Shown: positions 10,149-19,391 of the stretch, in pieces
Layout: every line of letters begins with the position of its first letter
How positions within the stretch are numbered: the stretch's first letter is position 1
DNA from: Leisingera sp. M658
GTDB lineage: Bacteria; Pseudomonadota; Alphaproteobacteria; Rhodobacterales; Rhodobacteraceae
Reading direction: 5' to 3'
DNA: 64,000 nucleotides
Assembly: GCF_025144145.1 (NCBI RefSeq)
Contig: NZ_CP083546.1
Location: forward strand, 4,188,001-4,252,000
The notes under the pieces: generated by a model
Seen by the model: only the letters and a program-made list of their open reading frames with translations
Database searches by the model: none
What the model was told of the DNA's origin: nothing
Program-made: the position numbers and the translations under genes

Positions 10149-10175
10149 AAGCGCGGGGATCTCCCCGCGCTTTTG
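10149..10175 (+). terminator. Rho-independent terminator after the NDUFA9-like gene
   Basis: A nine-base stem AGCGCGGGG/CCCCGCGCT (10150-10158 and 10163-10171) with loop ATCT is followed by TTTT. It lies between convergent genes and the stem may also serve uppP on the other strand. Confidence 0.88.
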
Positions 10176-10184
10176 ATTTCAAGT

Positions 10185-10991
10185 TCAGCTGCCGTAGGCG
10201 ATGGCCAGCAGGACAACACCCAGAATCACCCGGTAGATCACATAAGGCGTAAAGCTGACCGAGCGCAGCAGCCGCATCATCAGACTAAGTGCGGCCAGCG
10301 CCGCCACCATCGCCAGCACCGCGGCAATGCCCGCATCGCGTATCAGAGCGGTGTTGGCCTCCAGTGCCACCTCGGTTCCCAGCAGCACACCTGAGGCGAT
10401 GATGGTCGGGATCGACATCAGCATGGCAATGCGGGCGCCGTCCTCGCGGGTATAGCCCAGCTGCCGCGCACCAGTGATGGTGATGCCCGAGCGCGAGGTG
10501 CCTGGGATCAGCGCCAGCATCTGCCACAGCCCCATGACCAGCGCATCGCGGACGCCCCAGTCGCCAGCCTGTTTCACTTCGGCGCCTTTCTGGTCGGCCC
10601 AGTACAGCACCAACCCGAAGCCCAGCATGGTCCAGCCGATTACTGTCATTGATCGCAGCGCATCGCTGAGGCCGGTGAAATGCAGCACAGCCCCGAACAG
10701 GACTGTGGGAATGGTGGCGATGATCAGCCCCAAGGCGAGTTTGGATCCCGGCGTATCCGTACAGCCGGTCAGGGCACGAGGCAGGCCGGCAAGCCCCTCA
10801 CGCACGTCGCTCCAGAAGTAGATCATCACTGCCGCCAGCGTGCCTATATGCACAGCGACGTCGATCACCTGGCCTTGATCCTCCAGACCGGTCAATCCGG
10901 GAAGTAGAATCAGGTGGCCGGAGGAGGAAACTGGCAGGAATTCGGTGATGCCTTGGATCAACGCAATCAGGATCAGCTGAAAAAGCGGCAT
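10185..10991 (-). CDS. uppP: Undecaprenyl-diphosphatase UppP/BacA
   Basis: UppP dephosphorylates undecaprenyl diphosphate to recycle the lipid carrier for peptidoglycan and O-antigen; overexpression is known to give bacitracin resistance. The 268-residue protein is mostly hydrophobic with about seven to eight membrane segments. It has the signature ALIQGITEFLPVSSSGHLIL (about residues 10-29) with the catalytic Glu, Ser and His, and the second signature LIPGTSRSGITITG (about 161-174). Length and both motifs are complete. Confidence 0.96.
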   Translation of the reverse strand: MPLFQLILIALIQGITEFLPVSSSGHLILLPGLTGLEDQGQVIDVAVHIGTLAAVMIYFWSDVREGLAGLPRALTGCTDTPGSKLALGLIIATIPTVLFGAVLHFTGLSDALRSMTVIGWTMLGFGLVLYWADQKGAEVKQAGDWGVRDALVMGLWQMLALIPGTSRSGITITGARQLGYTREDGARIAMLMSIPTIIASGVLLGTEVALEANTALIRDAGIAAVLAMVAALAALSLMMRLLRSVSFTPYVIYRVILGVVLLAIAYGS

Positions 10992-11232
10992 GCTGAAATC
11001 ATCCTTCGCTGGCCGCGGATGGGCCGTAAACTGTCGCGACTCTGTATAAATCCCGGCTCTGGATTGGAAAGCGGATATTCAGGTCCGGTTCGGGCCTAAT
11101 AATCCTGTACATTTCCGTGAAACACGGTATCAGAATTCAAGAGCTGGCTAAATAGGTCAGCAATATTGACATAAAGCGTACCCGTACCCGAAAAGGTGCC
11201 AGCGCAGCCAGACAAGCGATGGAGTCCAGCCC

Positions 11233-12672
11233 GTGGCCAAGCAACCGATGCTGAAATTCGTGCAGATCGAACGCGACATGCCTCAAAAGCGTGACGCAAG
11301 TGTGCGCAAAGAAGACTTCAATGAGATTTACGCGGAGTATGCCGCAGTAAAGGCGGAAGAGCAGGCCAGCCGCTGCAGCCAATGCGGTGTGCCCTATTGC
11401 CAGAGCCACTGCCCGCTGCACAACAACATCCCCGACTGGCTGCACCTGACCGCAACCGGCCGTCTGGAAGAAGCCTACGAGACCTCGCAGGCCACCAACA
11501 CCTTCCCGGAAATCTGCGGCCGTATCTGCCCGCAGGACCGCCTGTGCGAAGGCAACTGCGTGATCGAGCAGTCGGGACATGGCACCGTGACCATCGGGTC
11601 GGTCGAGAAATACATCACCGACACCGCCTGGGAAAACGGCTGGGTGAAGCCCGCAGCACCGCTGGCTGAACGCTGCGAAAGTGTGGGCATCATCGGTGGC
11701 GGCCCCGGCGGTTTGGCGGCGGCGGACATGCTGCGCAAGGCCGGTGTGCAGGTCACCGTCTACGACCGCTATGACCGCGCCGGCGGGTTGCTGATGTACG
11801 GCATTCCCAGCTTCAAGCTTGAAAAGGACGTGGTAGAGCGCCGCAATAAATTGCTGGCCGATGGCGGTGTGACCTTCGTGCTGAACTGCAACGTTGGCGA
11901 AGACATCTCGTTTGAAGATATCCGCGCCAAACATAATGCGGTGATCATCGCCACCGGCGTTTATAAATCGCGTGACCTGGCGATGCCGGGCAGCGGTGCA
12001 GAAGGCATCGTCAAGGCAATCGACTTCCTGTGCGCGTCGAACAAGAAGAGCTTTGGCGACGAAGTTGCTGAGTTCGACAACGGCGACCTGAATGCCGAAG
12101 GCAAGAAGGTTGTGGTGATCGGCGGCGGGGATACCGCGATGGACTGCGTGCGGACCTCGATCCGCCAGGGTGCGACATCGGTCAAATGCCTCTACCGCCG
12201 TGACCGTGCTAACATGCCTGGCTCGCAGCGCGAGACCCAGAACGCCGAGGAAGAAGGCGTGATCTTTGAGTGGCTGTCGGCGCCCAAGGGCTTTACCGAT
12301 GAGGGCGGCAAGGTGGCCGGCGTGATGGTGCAGAAGATGCGCCTGGGCCAGCCGGATGCCTCGGGCCGCCAGGCGCCGGAAGTGATCGAAGGCGCGGACT
12401 ACATTGAGGAGGCCGATCTGGTTATTAAGGCCTTGGGCTTTGAGCCGGAAGAGCTGCCCGTGCTGTGGAACCAGCCGGAGCTGCCGGTGACCCGCTGGGG
12501 CACCGTCAAGGCGGCGTTCAAGACCGGCGCCACCGAGCTGGGCGGCGTCTATGCAGTGGGTGACATCGTGCGTGGCGCGTCGCTGGTGGTCTGGGCGATC
12601 AAGGACGGCCGCGATTGCGCGGAAGCGATCCTGGAGAACTTCAACAGCAAGGCCGCGGTGGCGGCGGAATAA
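11233..12672 (+). CDS. gltD: Glutamate synthase (NADPH) small subunit
   Basis: GltD passes electrons from NADPH through FAD to the large subunit, which forms two glutamates from glutamine and 2-oxoglutarate. The 479-residue product has the N-terminal Fe-S region with CSQCGVPYCQSHCPLHNNIPDW and CGRICPQDRLCEGNC, an FAD site (GIIGGGPGGLAAADMLRKAG) and an NADPH site (VVVIGGGDTAMDCVRTSI). The start is the GTG at 11233 with GGAG eight bases upstream. It lies upstream of a GFA-family gene and gltB on the same strand. Confidence 0.96.
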   Translation: MAKQPMLKFVQIERDMPQKRDASVRKEDFNEIYAEYAAVKAEEQASRCSQCGVPYCQSHCPLHNNIPDWLHLTATGRLEEAYETSQATNTFPEICGRICPQDRLCEGNCVIEQSGHGTVTIGSVEKYITDTAWENGWVKPAAPLAERCESVGIIGGGPGGLAAADMLRKAGVQVTVYDRYDRAGGLLMYGIPSFKLEKDVVERRNKLLADGGVTFVLNCNVGEDISFEDIRAKHNAVIIATGVYKSRDLAMPGSGAEGIVKAIDFLCASNKKSFGDEVAEFDNGDLNAEGKKVVVIGGGDTAMDCVRTSIRQGATSVKCLYRRDRANMPGSQRETQNAEEEGVIFEWLSAPKGFTDEGGKVAGVMVQKMRLGQPDASGRQAPEVIEGADYIEEADLVIKALGFEPEELPVLWNQPELPVTRWGTVKAAFKTGATELGGVYAVGDIVRGASLVVWAIKDGRDCAEAILENFNSKAAVAAE

Positions 12673-12780
12673 CCCGGCACCCCCTGTACATCGTCTGTGC
12701 ACCCCTTGTGCACCGGCGGAGCAGCGACGAACCGCAGCAAGGTCAGCATTGCTGACCCAGCCAGCAGAAGGAAGATGGAC

Positions 12781-13215
12781 ATGAGCGAATTGCAGGGACA
12801 ATGCATGTGCGGCGCGGTGACTGTCACCGCCACGCCCGCGCGCGCCTCCATTTCCGCCTGCCACTGCGAGATGTGCCAGCGCTGGGCCAGCGGCCCGTTC
12901 CTGAGCTTTCAGGCGGCCAGCGGTTACGCCGCGCTGGGTCCGGTGCAGACCTATGAGTCCTCGGGCTGGGCTGAGCGGGCGTTCTGCGGCAAATGCGGAT
13001 CGGCGCTGTGGTACCGGATGACCACAGGAGAACATAAGGGCCAGACGCAGATGTCGGCTGGCCTGTTTGAAAACGCAGGCGGCAATGAATTGCGCCTGGA
13101 ACTTTACATCGACAAAAAGCCAGCGGGTTACGCCTTCGACAGCAGCAGCCGGAAGCTGACCGGCGCTGACGTGATCGAGATGTTTGCCCCCTCCGTAGAA
13201 GGAACCAGCCAATGA
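12781..13215 (+). CDS. GFA-family zinc protein (DUF636)
   Basis: A 144-residue protein of the family named after glutathione-dependent formaldehyde-activating enzyme. Zinc-binding cysteines are visible in GQCMCGAV (about residues 6-13), ACHCEMCQRW (about 28-37) and FCGKCGSALW (about 66-75). I choose the ATG at 12781 because AAGGAAG is correctly spaced from it, while an ATG two codons earlier is too close. Its stop overlaps the gltB start as ATGA, so it is translationally coupled to gltB. The enzymatic role of most family members is unproven. Confidence 0.85.
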   Translation: MSELQGQCMCGAVTVTATPARASISACHCEMCQRWASGPFLSFQAASGYAALGPVQTYESSGWAERAFCGKCGSALWYRMTTGEHKGQTQMSAGLFENAGGNELRLELYIDKKPAGYAFDSSSRKLTGADVIEMFAPSVEGTSQ

Positions 13216-16200
13216 CCAAATATGATGCCGATTGGGTGCGCGCCGAGGAAGCCAAGCGCAAGTGGATGGCTGAAAACGGCCTGTATTCCGAGGAGGAAGA
13301 GCATTCCTCTTGCGGTGTGGGACTGGTGGTCTCCGTTGACGGCAAGAAAAGCCGCAGGGTGGTTGAGGCCGGCATCGATGCGCTGAAGGCGATCTGGCAC
13401 CGCGGCGCGGTGGATGCCGATGGCAAGACCGGCGATGGCGCCGGTATCCATGTGCAGATCCCGGTTCCGTTCTTTTACGACCAGATCCGCCGCACCGGCC
13501 ACGAGCCGCGCCAGGATGAGCTGATGGCGGTGGGCCAGGTGTTTCTGCCGCGCACCGATTTCGGCGCCCAGGAACGCTGCCGGACCATCATGGAAACCGA
13601 AGTTCTGCGCATGGGGTATTCCATCTATGGCTGGCGTCATGTGCCTGTGGACGTGACCTGCCTGGGTGAAAAGGCCAACGCGACCCGCCCCGAGATCGAG
13701 CAGATCCTGATCTCCAACGCCAAGGGCGTGGACGAGGAAACCTTTGAGCGCGAGCTGTATGTGATCCGCCGCCGGGTTGAGAAGGCGGCCAATGCCGCAG
13801 CGATTTCGGGCCTGTATATTGCCTCGCTGTCCTGCCGGTCGATCATCTACAAGGGCATGATGCTGGCCGAGCAGGTGGCGGTATTCTACCCCGACCTGAT
13901 GGATGCGCGGTTCGAGAGCGCCTTTGCGATCTATCACCAGCGCTATTCCACCAACACCTTCCCGCAGTGGTGGCTGGCGCAGCCATTCCGGATGCTGGCC
14001 CATAACGGTGAGATCAACACGCTGAAGGGCAACCTGAACTGGATGAAGAGCCATGAAATCCGCATGGCGTCGGCGACCTTTGGCGACCATGCCGAAGACA
14101 TCAAGCCGATCGTGCCGGGCGGCGCGTCGGACTCGGCGGCTCTGGATGGTGTGTTCGAAGTTCTGGTGCGTGCGGGCCGGTCGGCGCCGATGGCAAAAAC
14201 CATGCTGGTGCCGGAAAGCTGGTCCAAGCAGGCGGTGGAGCTGCCGCAGGCCTGGCGCGACATGTATTCCTACTGCAACTCGGTGATGGAACCCTGGGAC
14301 GGACCCGCGGCGCTGGCGATGACCGATGGCCGCTGGGTCTGTGCCGGCCTGGACCGCAACGGTCTGCGCCCGATGCGCTATGTGGTGACCGGCGACGGGC
14401 TGGTGATTGCCGGCTCCGAAGCAGGCATGGTTCCGATCGACGAGGCAAACGTGGTCGAGAAGGGCGCGCTGGGTCCGGGCCAGATGCTGGCTGTCGACAT
14501 GCAGAAGGGCAAGCTGTTCAACGACCAGCAGATCAAGGACAAACTATCCCGTGCGCTGCCGTTCGGCGATTGGGTCAAGCGGATTAACGATCTGGACACT
14601 ACCCTGGCCAGCGCCACTGAGCAGCCGCTGTTCACCGGCGAAGAGCTGCGCCGCCGTCAGGTTGCCGCCGGCTATACCATCGAGGAGCTGGAGCAGATCC
14701 TGGCGCCGATGGCCGAGGACGGCAAGGAATCGCTGGCCTCGATGGGCGATGATACGCCGTCTGCGGTGCTGTCGAAGATGTACCGCCCGCTAAGCCACTT
14801 CTTCCGCCAGAACTTCAGCCAGGTGACCAACCCGCCGATCGACAGTTTGCGTGAATTCCGGGTGATGTCGCTGAAGACCCGCTTCGGCAACCTCAAGAAC
14901 GTGCTGGACGAAGACAGCAGCCAGACCGAGATCATTGTGCTGGAGAGCCCCTTTGTCGGCAACGCCCAGTGGGACAAGCTGGTGGACCAGCTGAACGCGC
15001 CGCTGGCCGAGATCGACTGTTCCTTTGCGCCGGGCCGCGGGTCGCTGAGTGCAGCATTGGAGCGGATCCGGGCCGAGGCCGAAGAAGCCGTGCGCTCGGG
15101 CGCCGGCCATATCGTGCTGACCGACCAGTTTTCAGGCGCGGGCAAGGTGGCGATGCCGATGATCCTGGCGACCTCTGCCGTGCATTCGCATCTGACCCGC
15201 AAGGGGCTGCGTACCTTCTGTTCGCTGAATGTGCGGTCAGCTGAGTGCATTGACCCGCATTATTTTGCGGTGCTGATCGGCTGCGGTGCAACCGTGGTGA
15301 ACGCCTATCTGGCCGAGGATTCGCTGGCTGACCGGATTGACCGCGGTCTGCTGGACGGCTCGCTGACCGAAAACGTTGCGCGTTACCGTGAAGCCATTGA
15401 CCAGGGTCTGTTGAAGATCATGGCCAAGATGGGGATTTCGGTGGTGTCATCTTATCGCGGCGGTCTGAATTTTGAAGCCGTGGGCCTGTCGCGCGCCATG
15501 TGCGCCGAGTATTTCCCGGGCATGACCTCGCGCATTTCCGGCATCGGTGTGACCGGCATTCAGACCAAGGCGGAGGAGATCCACGCCAAGGCCTGGACCT
15601 CAGCCGAAGGCGTGCTGCCGATCGGTGGTTTCTACAAGGCGCGCAAGTCGGGTGAGACCCACGCCTGGGAAGCGACCTCGATGCATATGATGCAAATGGC
15701 CTGCAACAGAGCCTCATTCGAGCTGTGGAAACAGTATTCGGCCAAAATGCAGTCGAACCCGCCGATCCACCTGCGCGACTTGTTGCACATCAAACCGCTG
15801 GGCAATGCCGTACCGATTGAGGAGGTGGAATCGATCACCTCGATCCGCAAGCGGTTCGTGACACCTGGCATGTCGCTGGGGGCGCTGTCGCCCGAAGCGC
15901 ATAAGACGCTGAACGTGGCGATGAACCGGATTGGCGCCAAGTCGGATTCGGGCGAGGGCGGCGAAGATCCGGCGCACTTCGTGCCGGAGCCAAACGGCGA
16001 TAACCCCTCTGCGAAAATCAAGCAGGTGGCCTCGGGGCGCTTTGGTGTGACTGCTGAATACCTGAACCAGTGCGAAGAGCTGGAAATCAAAGTTGCCCAG
16101 GGTGCCAAGCCCGGCGAGGGCGGCCAGCTGCCGGGGATGAAGGTCACTGACCTTATTGCCCGCCTGCGCCACTCGACCAAGGGGGTGACTCTGATCTCGC

Positions 16201-17744
16201 CGCCGCCGCACCACGACATCTACTCGATCGAGGATCTGGCACAGCTGATCTACGACCTGAAGCAAATCAACCCGCGCTGCAAGGTGACGGTGAAGCTGGT
16301 GGCGTCCTCTGGCGTTGGCACAATTGCCGCCGGCGTGGCCAAGGCAAAGGCGGATGTGATTCTGATCTCGGGCCACAACGGCGGCACCGGGGCGTCGCCT
16401 GCGACCTCGATCAAATATGCGGGCCTGCCGTGGGAGATGGGCCTGACCGAAGCGCATCAGGTGCTGGCGATGAACAACCTGCGCGAGCGGGTGACGCTGC
16501 GCACCGACGGCGGATTGCGCACCGGGCGCGATATCGTGATGGCGGCAATGCTGGGGGCCGAGGAATACGGCATCGGCACCGCAGCGCTGATCGCGATGGG
16601 CTGCATCATGGTGCGCCAGTGCCAGTCCAACACCTGCCCTGTGGGGGTCTGCACCCAGGACGAAGCGCTGCGCGGCAAGTTCACCGGCAATGCCGACAAG
16701 GTGGTGAACCTGATCACCTTCTATGCGCAGGAAGTGCGGGAAATCCTTGCCTCCATCGGCGCGCGTAGCCTGGATGAGGTGATCGGTCGGGCGGATCTTC
16801 TGGCGCAGGTGTCGCGCGGTTCCGCCCATCTGGACGATCTGGATCTGAACCCGTTGCTGATCACCGTCGATGGCTCGGCCAACATCGTTTACAACCGCGA
16901 CAAGGACCGCAATGCAGTGCCGGATACGCTGGATGCGGAGATTGTGCGCGACGCCGCCCGCTTCCTGCAGGATGGCGAGAAGATGCAGCTGTCTTATGCG
17001 GTGCAGAACACTCACCGCACCGTGGGCACCCGCACTTCCAGCCATATCGTGCGCAATTTCGGCATGCGGAACTCGTTCCAGCCGGATCATCTGACGGTGA
17101 AGCTGCAAGGTTCGGCCGGCCAGTCGCTGGGCGCATTTGCTGCACCGGGGCTGAAGCTGGAAGTGTCGGGTGATGCCAACGATTATGTAGGCAAGGGCTT
17201 GTCGGGCGGCACCATCGTGGTGCGCCCGCCGCAGGTCAGCCCGCTGAATGCGTCTGAAAACACCATTATCGGCAATACCGTTCTGTACGGCGCCACCGAC
17301 GGCTACCTGTTTGCAGCCGGCCGCGCAGGCGAGCGGTTCGGCGTGCGGAACTCGGGTGCCTCGGTTGTGATCGAGGGCTGCGGTGCCTGCGGCTGTGAAT
17401 ACATGACCGGCGGTGTGGCCGTGATCTTGGGCACAATCGGCGCCAACTTTGGTGCGGGCATGACCGGCGGCATGGCCTATCTTTATGATCCCGACGGCAA
17501 GGCTGAAACCATGATGAACATGGAATCGCTGGTCACCTGCCCGGTCACCGTGGCGCATTGGGAGGGTGAGCTGAAAACCCTGATCGCCCGCCATCTGGAG
17601 GAAACCGGCAGCCGCAAGGCCGCAGAGATCCTGCAGCATTGGGACATCGAAAAGGCAAACTTTCTGCAGGTCTGCCCGAAAGAGATGCTTGGCAAGCTGG
17701 CACATCCGGTGATGCAGGAACAGGCGGCCGTTCCGGCGGAATAA
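13212..17744 (+). CDS. gltB: Glutamate synthase large subunit
   Basis: The 1510-residue GltB has four parts. The first is an N-terminal class II glutamine amidotransferase whose nucleophile is the Cys in HSSCGVGL (about residue 34), implying removal of a short propeptide. Next are a central domain and an FMN/2-oxoglutarate synthase domain with ISGHNGGTGASP (about 1056-1067) and the 3Fe-4S cysteines in GCIMVRQCQSNTCPVGVC (about 1132-1149). Last is a C-terminal beta-helix GXGXG domain. Length matches the family. It is coupled to the preceding GFA gene by a four-base overlap and is followed by a strong terminator. Confidence 0.97.
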   Translation: MTKYDADWVRAEEAKRKWMAENGLYSEEEEHSSCGVGLVVSVDGKKSRRVVEAGIDALKAIWHRGAVDADGKTGDGAGIHVQIPVPFFYDQIRRTGHEPRQDELMAVGQVFLPRTDFGAQERCRTIMETEVLRMGYSIYGWRHVPVDVTCLGEKANATRPEIEQILISNAKGVDEETFERELYVIRRRVEKAANAAAISGLYIASLSCRSIIYKGMMLAEQVAVFYPDLMDARFESAFAIYHQRYSTNTFPQWWLAQPFRMLAHNGEINTLKGNLNWMKSHEIRMASATFGDHAEDIKPIVPGGASDSAALDGVFEVLVRAGRSAPMAKTMLVPESWSKQAVELPQAWRDMYSYCNSVMEPWDGPAALAMTDGRWVCAGLDRNGLRPMRYVVTGDGLVIAGSEAGMVPIDEANVVEKGALGPGQMLAVDMQKGKLFNDQQIKDKLSRALPFGDWVKRINDLDTTLASATEQPLFTGEELRRRQVAAGYTIEELEQILAPMAEDGKESLASMGDDTPSAVLSKMYRPLSHFFRQNFSQVTNPPIDSLREFRVMSLKTRFGNLKNVLDEDSSQTEIIVLESPFVGNAQWDKLVDQLNAPLAEIDCSFAPGRGSLSAALERIRAEAEEAVRSGAGHIVLTDQFSGAGKVAMPMILATSAVHSHLTRKGLRTFCSLNVRSAECIDPHYFAVLIGCGATVVNAYLAEDSLADRIDRGLLDGSLTENVARYREAIDQGLLKIMAKMGISVVSSYRGGLNFEAVGLSRAMCAEYFPGMTSRISGIGVTGIQTKAEEIHAKAWTSAEGVLPIGGFYKARKSGETHAWEATSMHMMQMACNRASFELWKQYSAKMQSNPPIHLRDLLHIKPLGNAVPIEEVESITSIRKRFVTPGMSLGALSPEAHKTLNVAMNRIGAKSDSGEGGEDPAHFVPEPNGDNPSAKIKQVASGRFGVTAEYLNQCEELEIKVAQGAKPGEGGQLPGMKVTDLIARLRHSTKGVTLISPPPHHDIYSIEDLAQLIYDLKQINPRCKVTVKLVASSGVGTIAAGVAKAKADVILISGHNGGTGASPATSIKYAGLPWEMGLTEAHQVLAMNNLRERVTLRTDGGLRTGRDIVMAAMLGAEEYGIGTAALIAMGCIMVRQCQSNTCPVGVCTQDEALRGKFTGNADKVVNLITFYAQEVREILASIGARSLDEVIGRADLLAQVSRGSAHLDDLDLNPLLITVDGSANIVYNRDKDRNAVPDTLDAEIVRDAARFLQDGEKMQLSYAVQNTHRTVGTRTSSHIVRNFGMRNSFQPDHLTVKLQGSAGQSLGAFAAPGLKLEVSGDANDYVGKGLSGGTIVVRPPQVSPLNASENTIIGNTVLYGATDGYLFAAGRAGERFGVRNSGASVVIEGCGACGCEYMTGGVAVILGTIGANFGAGMTGGMAYLYDPDGKAETMMNMESLVTCPVTVAHWEGELKTLIARHLEETGSRKAAEILQHWDIEKANFLQVCPKEMLGKLAHPVMQEQAAVPAE

Positions 17745-17768
17745 GCCAAGTTAGAGGCTGGTAATTGG

Positions 17769-17803
17769 ACCCCGCAGGCAAATGCTTGCGGGGTTTTCTT
17801 TTT
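17769..17803 (+). terminator. Rho-independent terminator after gltB
   Basis: A stem of about ten pairs, CCCCGCAGGC with GCTTGCGGGG (one G-T pair), spans 17770-17793 and is followed by TTTTCTTTTT. Confidence 0.92.
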
Positions 17804-17843
17804 GGCGGTTGGTTACCGGGGGCATGCTGGCCTATAGAGGGGC

Positions 17844-18581
17844 ATGGCAAAGGCAGTTGCGAAAAAGAAGAAAGCCAAGAGCAGTAAGAAGGCGGTAAAG
17901 CTGAAGGTCCAGCCCCTTCGCTGGCTGCGGCGCTGGCTGTTGCGGGCGGTGCTGGCTGCGGCGGCGGGATTCGTCTTCCTCATCCTGTTGTTTTCGGTGG
18001 TGAACCCGCCGATCACCCACACCATCTGGGCAGAACAGCGCCGCTTGGGTGAGGTGGACCGGATTTGGGTGCCGCTGGAGGAGATCGCTCCGGTTCTGGC
18101 GCGCTCGGTGGTGGCCGCCGAGGATGCGCAGTTCTGCCGTCACTGGGGGTTCGATGCCCGCGCTATCCAGGCGGCGATTGAGGCAGGCGGTGCCCGCGGC
18201 GGTTCTACCATTTCGCAGCAGGTGGTCAAAAACGTGTTCCTGTGGCAAGGCCGCAGCTGGCCGCGCAAGGTGCTGGAGACGCTGCTGACTCCGGCGGTGG
18301 AGATTGTCTGGAGCAAACGGCGGATTCTTGAGGTTTACCTGAACGTCTCCGAAATGGACGAGGGCGTGTTTGGCGCCGAAGCTGCGGCGCGCAAATACTT
18401 CGGTGTTGGCCCGGATCAGTTGAGTGCACGTCAGGCAGCGCTGATTGCCGCTGTGCTGCCCAATCCCAAGGACCGCTCTGCCCGCCGGCCCAGCGGTTTC
18501 GTGCAGCGCCGTGCCGCACAGATCGCCGATGGGGCGGCCACCATTCGCGCAGACGGGCGGGCGGCCTGTTTCGAGGATTGA
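17844..18581 (+). CDS. mtgA: Monofunctional biosynthetic peptidoglycan transglycosylase
   Basis: MtgA polymerises lipid II into glycan strands at the periplasmic face of the inner membrane. The 245-residue protein has a Lys-rich cytoplasmic start, one membrane anchor (about residues 34-55) and a GT51 domain. The catalytic Glu lies in EDAQFCRHWGFD (about 92-103); GGSTISQQVVKNVFLW and RKVLETLLTPAVEIVWSKRRI are the other GT51 motifs. There is no transpeptidase domain, which separates it from class A PBPs. Confidence 0.95.
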   Translation: MAKAVAKKKKAKSSKKAVKLKVQPLRWLRRWLLRAVLAAAAGFVFLILLFSVVNPPITHTIWAEQRRLGEVDRIWVPLEEIAPVLARSVVAAEDAQFCRHWGFDARAIQAAIEAGGARGGSTISQQVVKNVFLWQGRSWPRKVLETLLTPAVEIVWSKRRILEVYLNVSEMDEGVFGAEAAARKYFGVGPDQLSARQAALIAAVLPNPKDRSARRPSGFVQRRAAQIADGAATIRADGRAACFED

Positions 18582-18647
18582 ATCTTTCCTGCTGGCGGGG
18601 CATTGCTGGGCCATCCGCTGTAAGTTTTTTGGAGACCCTCTGTAGCC

Positions 18648-19313
18648 ATGGCGCGCCTTTATCACGTTCCCCTGTCCCCGTTTTGCCGCAAGGTGCGGTT
18701 GTCATTGGCGGAAAAGAAAATTGAGGTGGAATTGGTCGAGGAGCGCTATTGGGAGCAGGATGCTGATTTCCTGCGCCGGAACCCGGCGGCAAAGATCCCG
18801 GTGATCCGCCTGGATGGCAAGATGATGGCCGAAAGCGCGGCGATCTGCGAATACCTGGAAGAAACCCGGCCTGAGCCATGCCTAATGCCCCGCGATGCCG
18901 AAGGCCGCTATGAGATGCGCCGGCTGGTCAGCTGGTTCGATGACAAATTCCACAGCGAAGTGACGTCGAAGCTGCTGTATGAGCGGGTGAACAAGAAGAT
19001 CACCGGTGAGGGCTATCCTGACAGCCGCAATGTGAAAGCCGGCGCCAAGGCGATCAAATACCATCTGGATTACATGGCCTGGCTGCTGGACCACCGGCGC
19101 TGGCTGGCGGGCGATATGATGACGCTGGCGGATTTTGCCGCGGCTGCGCATCTGTCGTCGCTGGATTATATCTCGGATGTGGACTGGAACCGCTCGGCGG
19201 TGGTCAAGGACTGGTACGCCAAGATCAAGTCGCGGCCTGCTTTCCGGTCGATCCTGGCGGATCAGGTGCCGGGGTTCCGGCCGCCGCCGCATTACACTGA
19301 TCTGGATTTCTGA
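18648..19313 (+). CDS. Glutathione S-transferase family protein
   Basis: 221 residues with a thioredoxin-like N-terminal domain (LYHVPLSPFCRKVRLSLAEK, about residues 4-23, with a SPFC motif) and the glutathione-binding NPAAKIPVIRLDGKMMAESAAI (about 45-66, given in part). An all-helical C-terminal domain contains WLAGDMMTLADFAAAAHLS. GGAG lies upstream of the ATG. The substrate is not evident. Confidence 0.88.
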   Translation: MARLYHVPLSPFCRKVRLSLAEKKIEVELVEERYWEQDADFLRRNPAAKIPVIRLDGKMMAESAAICEYLEETRPEPCLMPRDAEGRYEMRRLVSWFDDKFHSEVTSKLLYERVNKKITGEGYPDSRNVKAGAKAIKYHLDYMAWLLDHRRWLAGDMMTLADFAAAAHLSSLDYISDVDWNRSAVVKDWYAKIKSRPAFRSILADQVPGFRPPPHYTDLDF

Positions 19314-19342
19314 TATCAACGGGGCAAGGGGCGCTGCCCCTC

Positions 19343-19359
19343 TTGGGCCTTTGGCCCAA
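19343..19359. terminator. Hairpin after the GST gene
   Basis: A perfect seven-base stem TTGGGCC/GGCCCAA with loop TTT, next to a second GC-rich inverted stretch at 19321-19340. There is no clear U-tract, so termination here is uncertain. Confidence 0.4.
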
Positions 19360-19391
19360 TTCACCCCGGGGTATTTGGGACCAGAAAGAAG

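Noticed and set aside
11137-13212. 691-codon minus-strand frame opposite gltD and the GFA gene
   Set aside because: It is a GC-driven shadow of gltD and the GFA gene, both of which have clear family motifs; the shadow is rich in His, Arg and Ala without any domain.
15714-17705. 663-codon minus-strand frame opposite gltB
   Set aside because: Shadow of the gltB frame; the plus-strand product is a textbook glutamate synthase.
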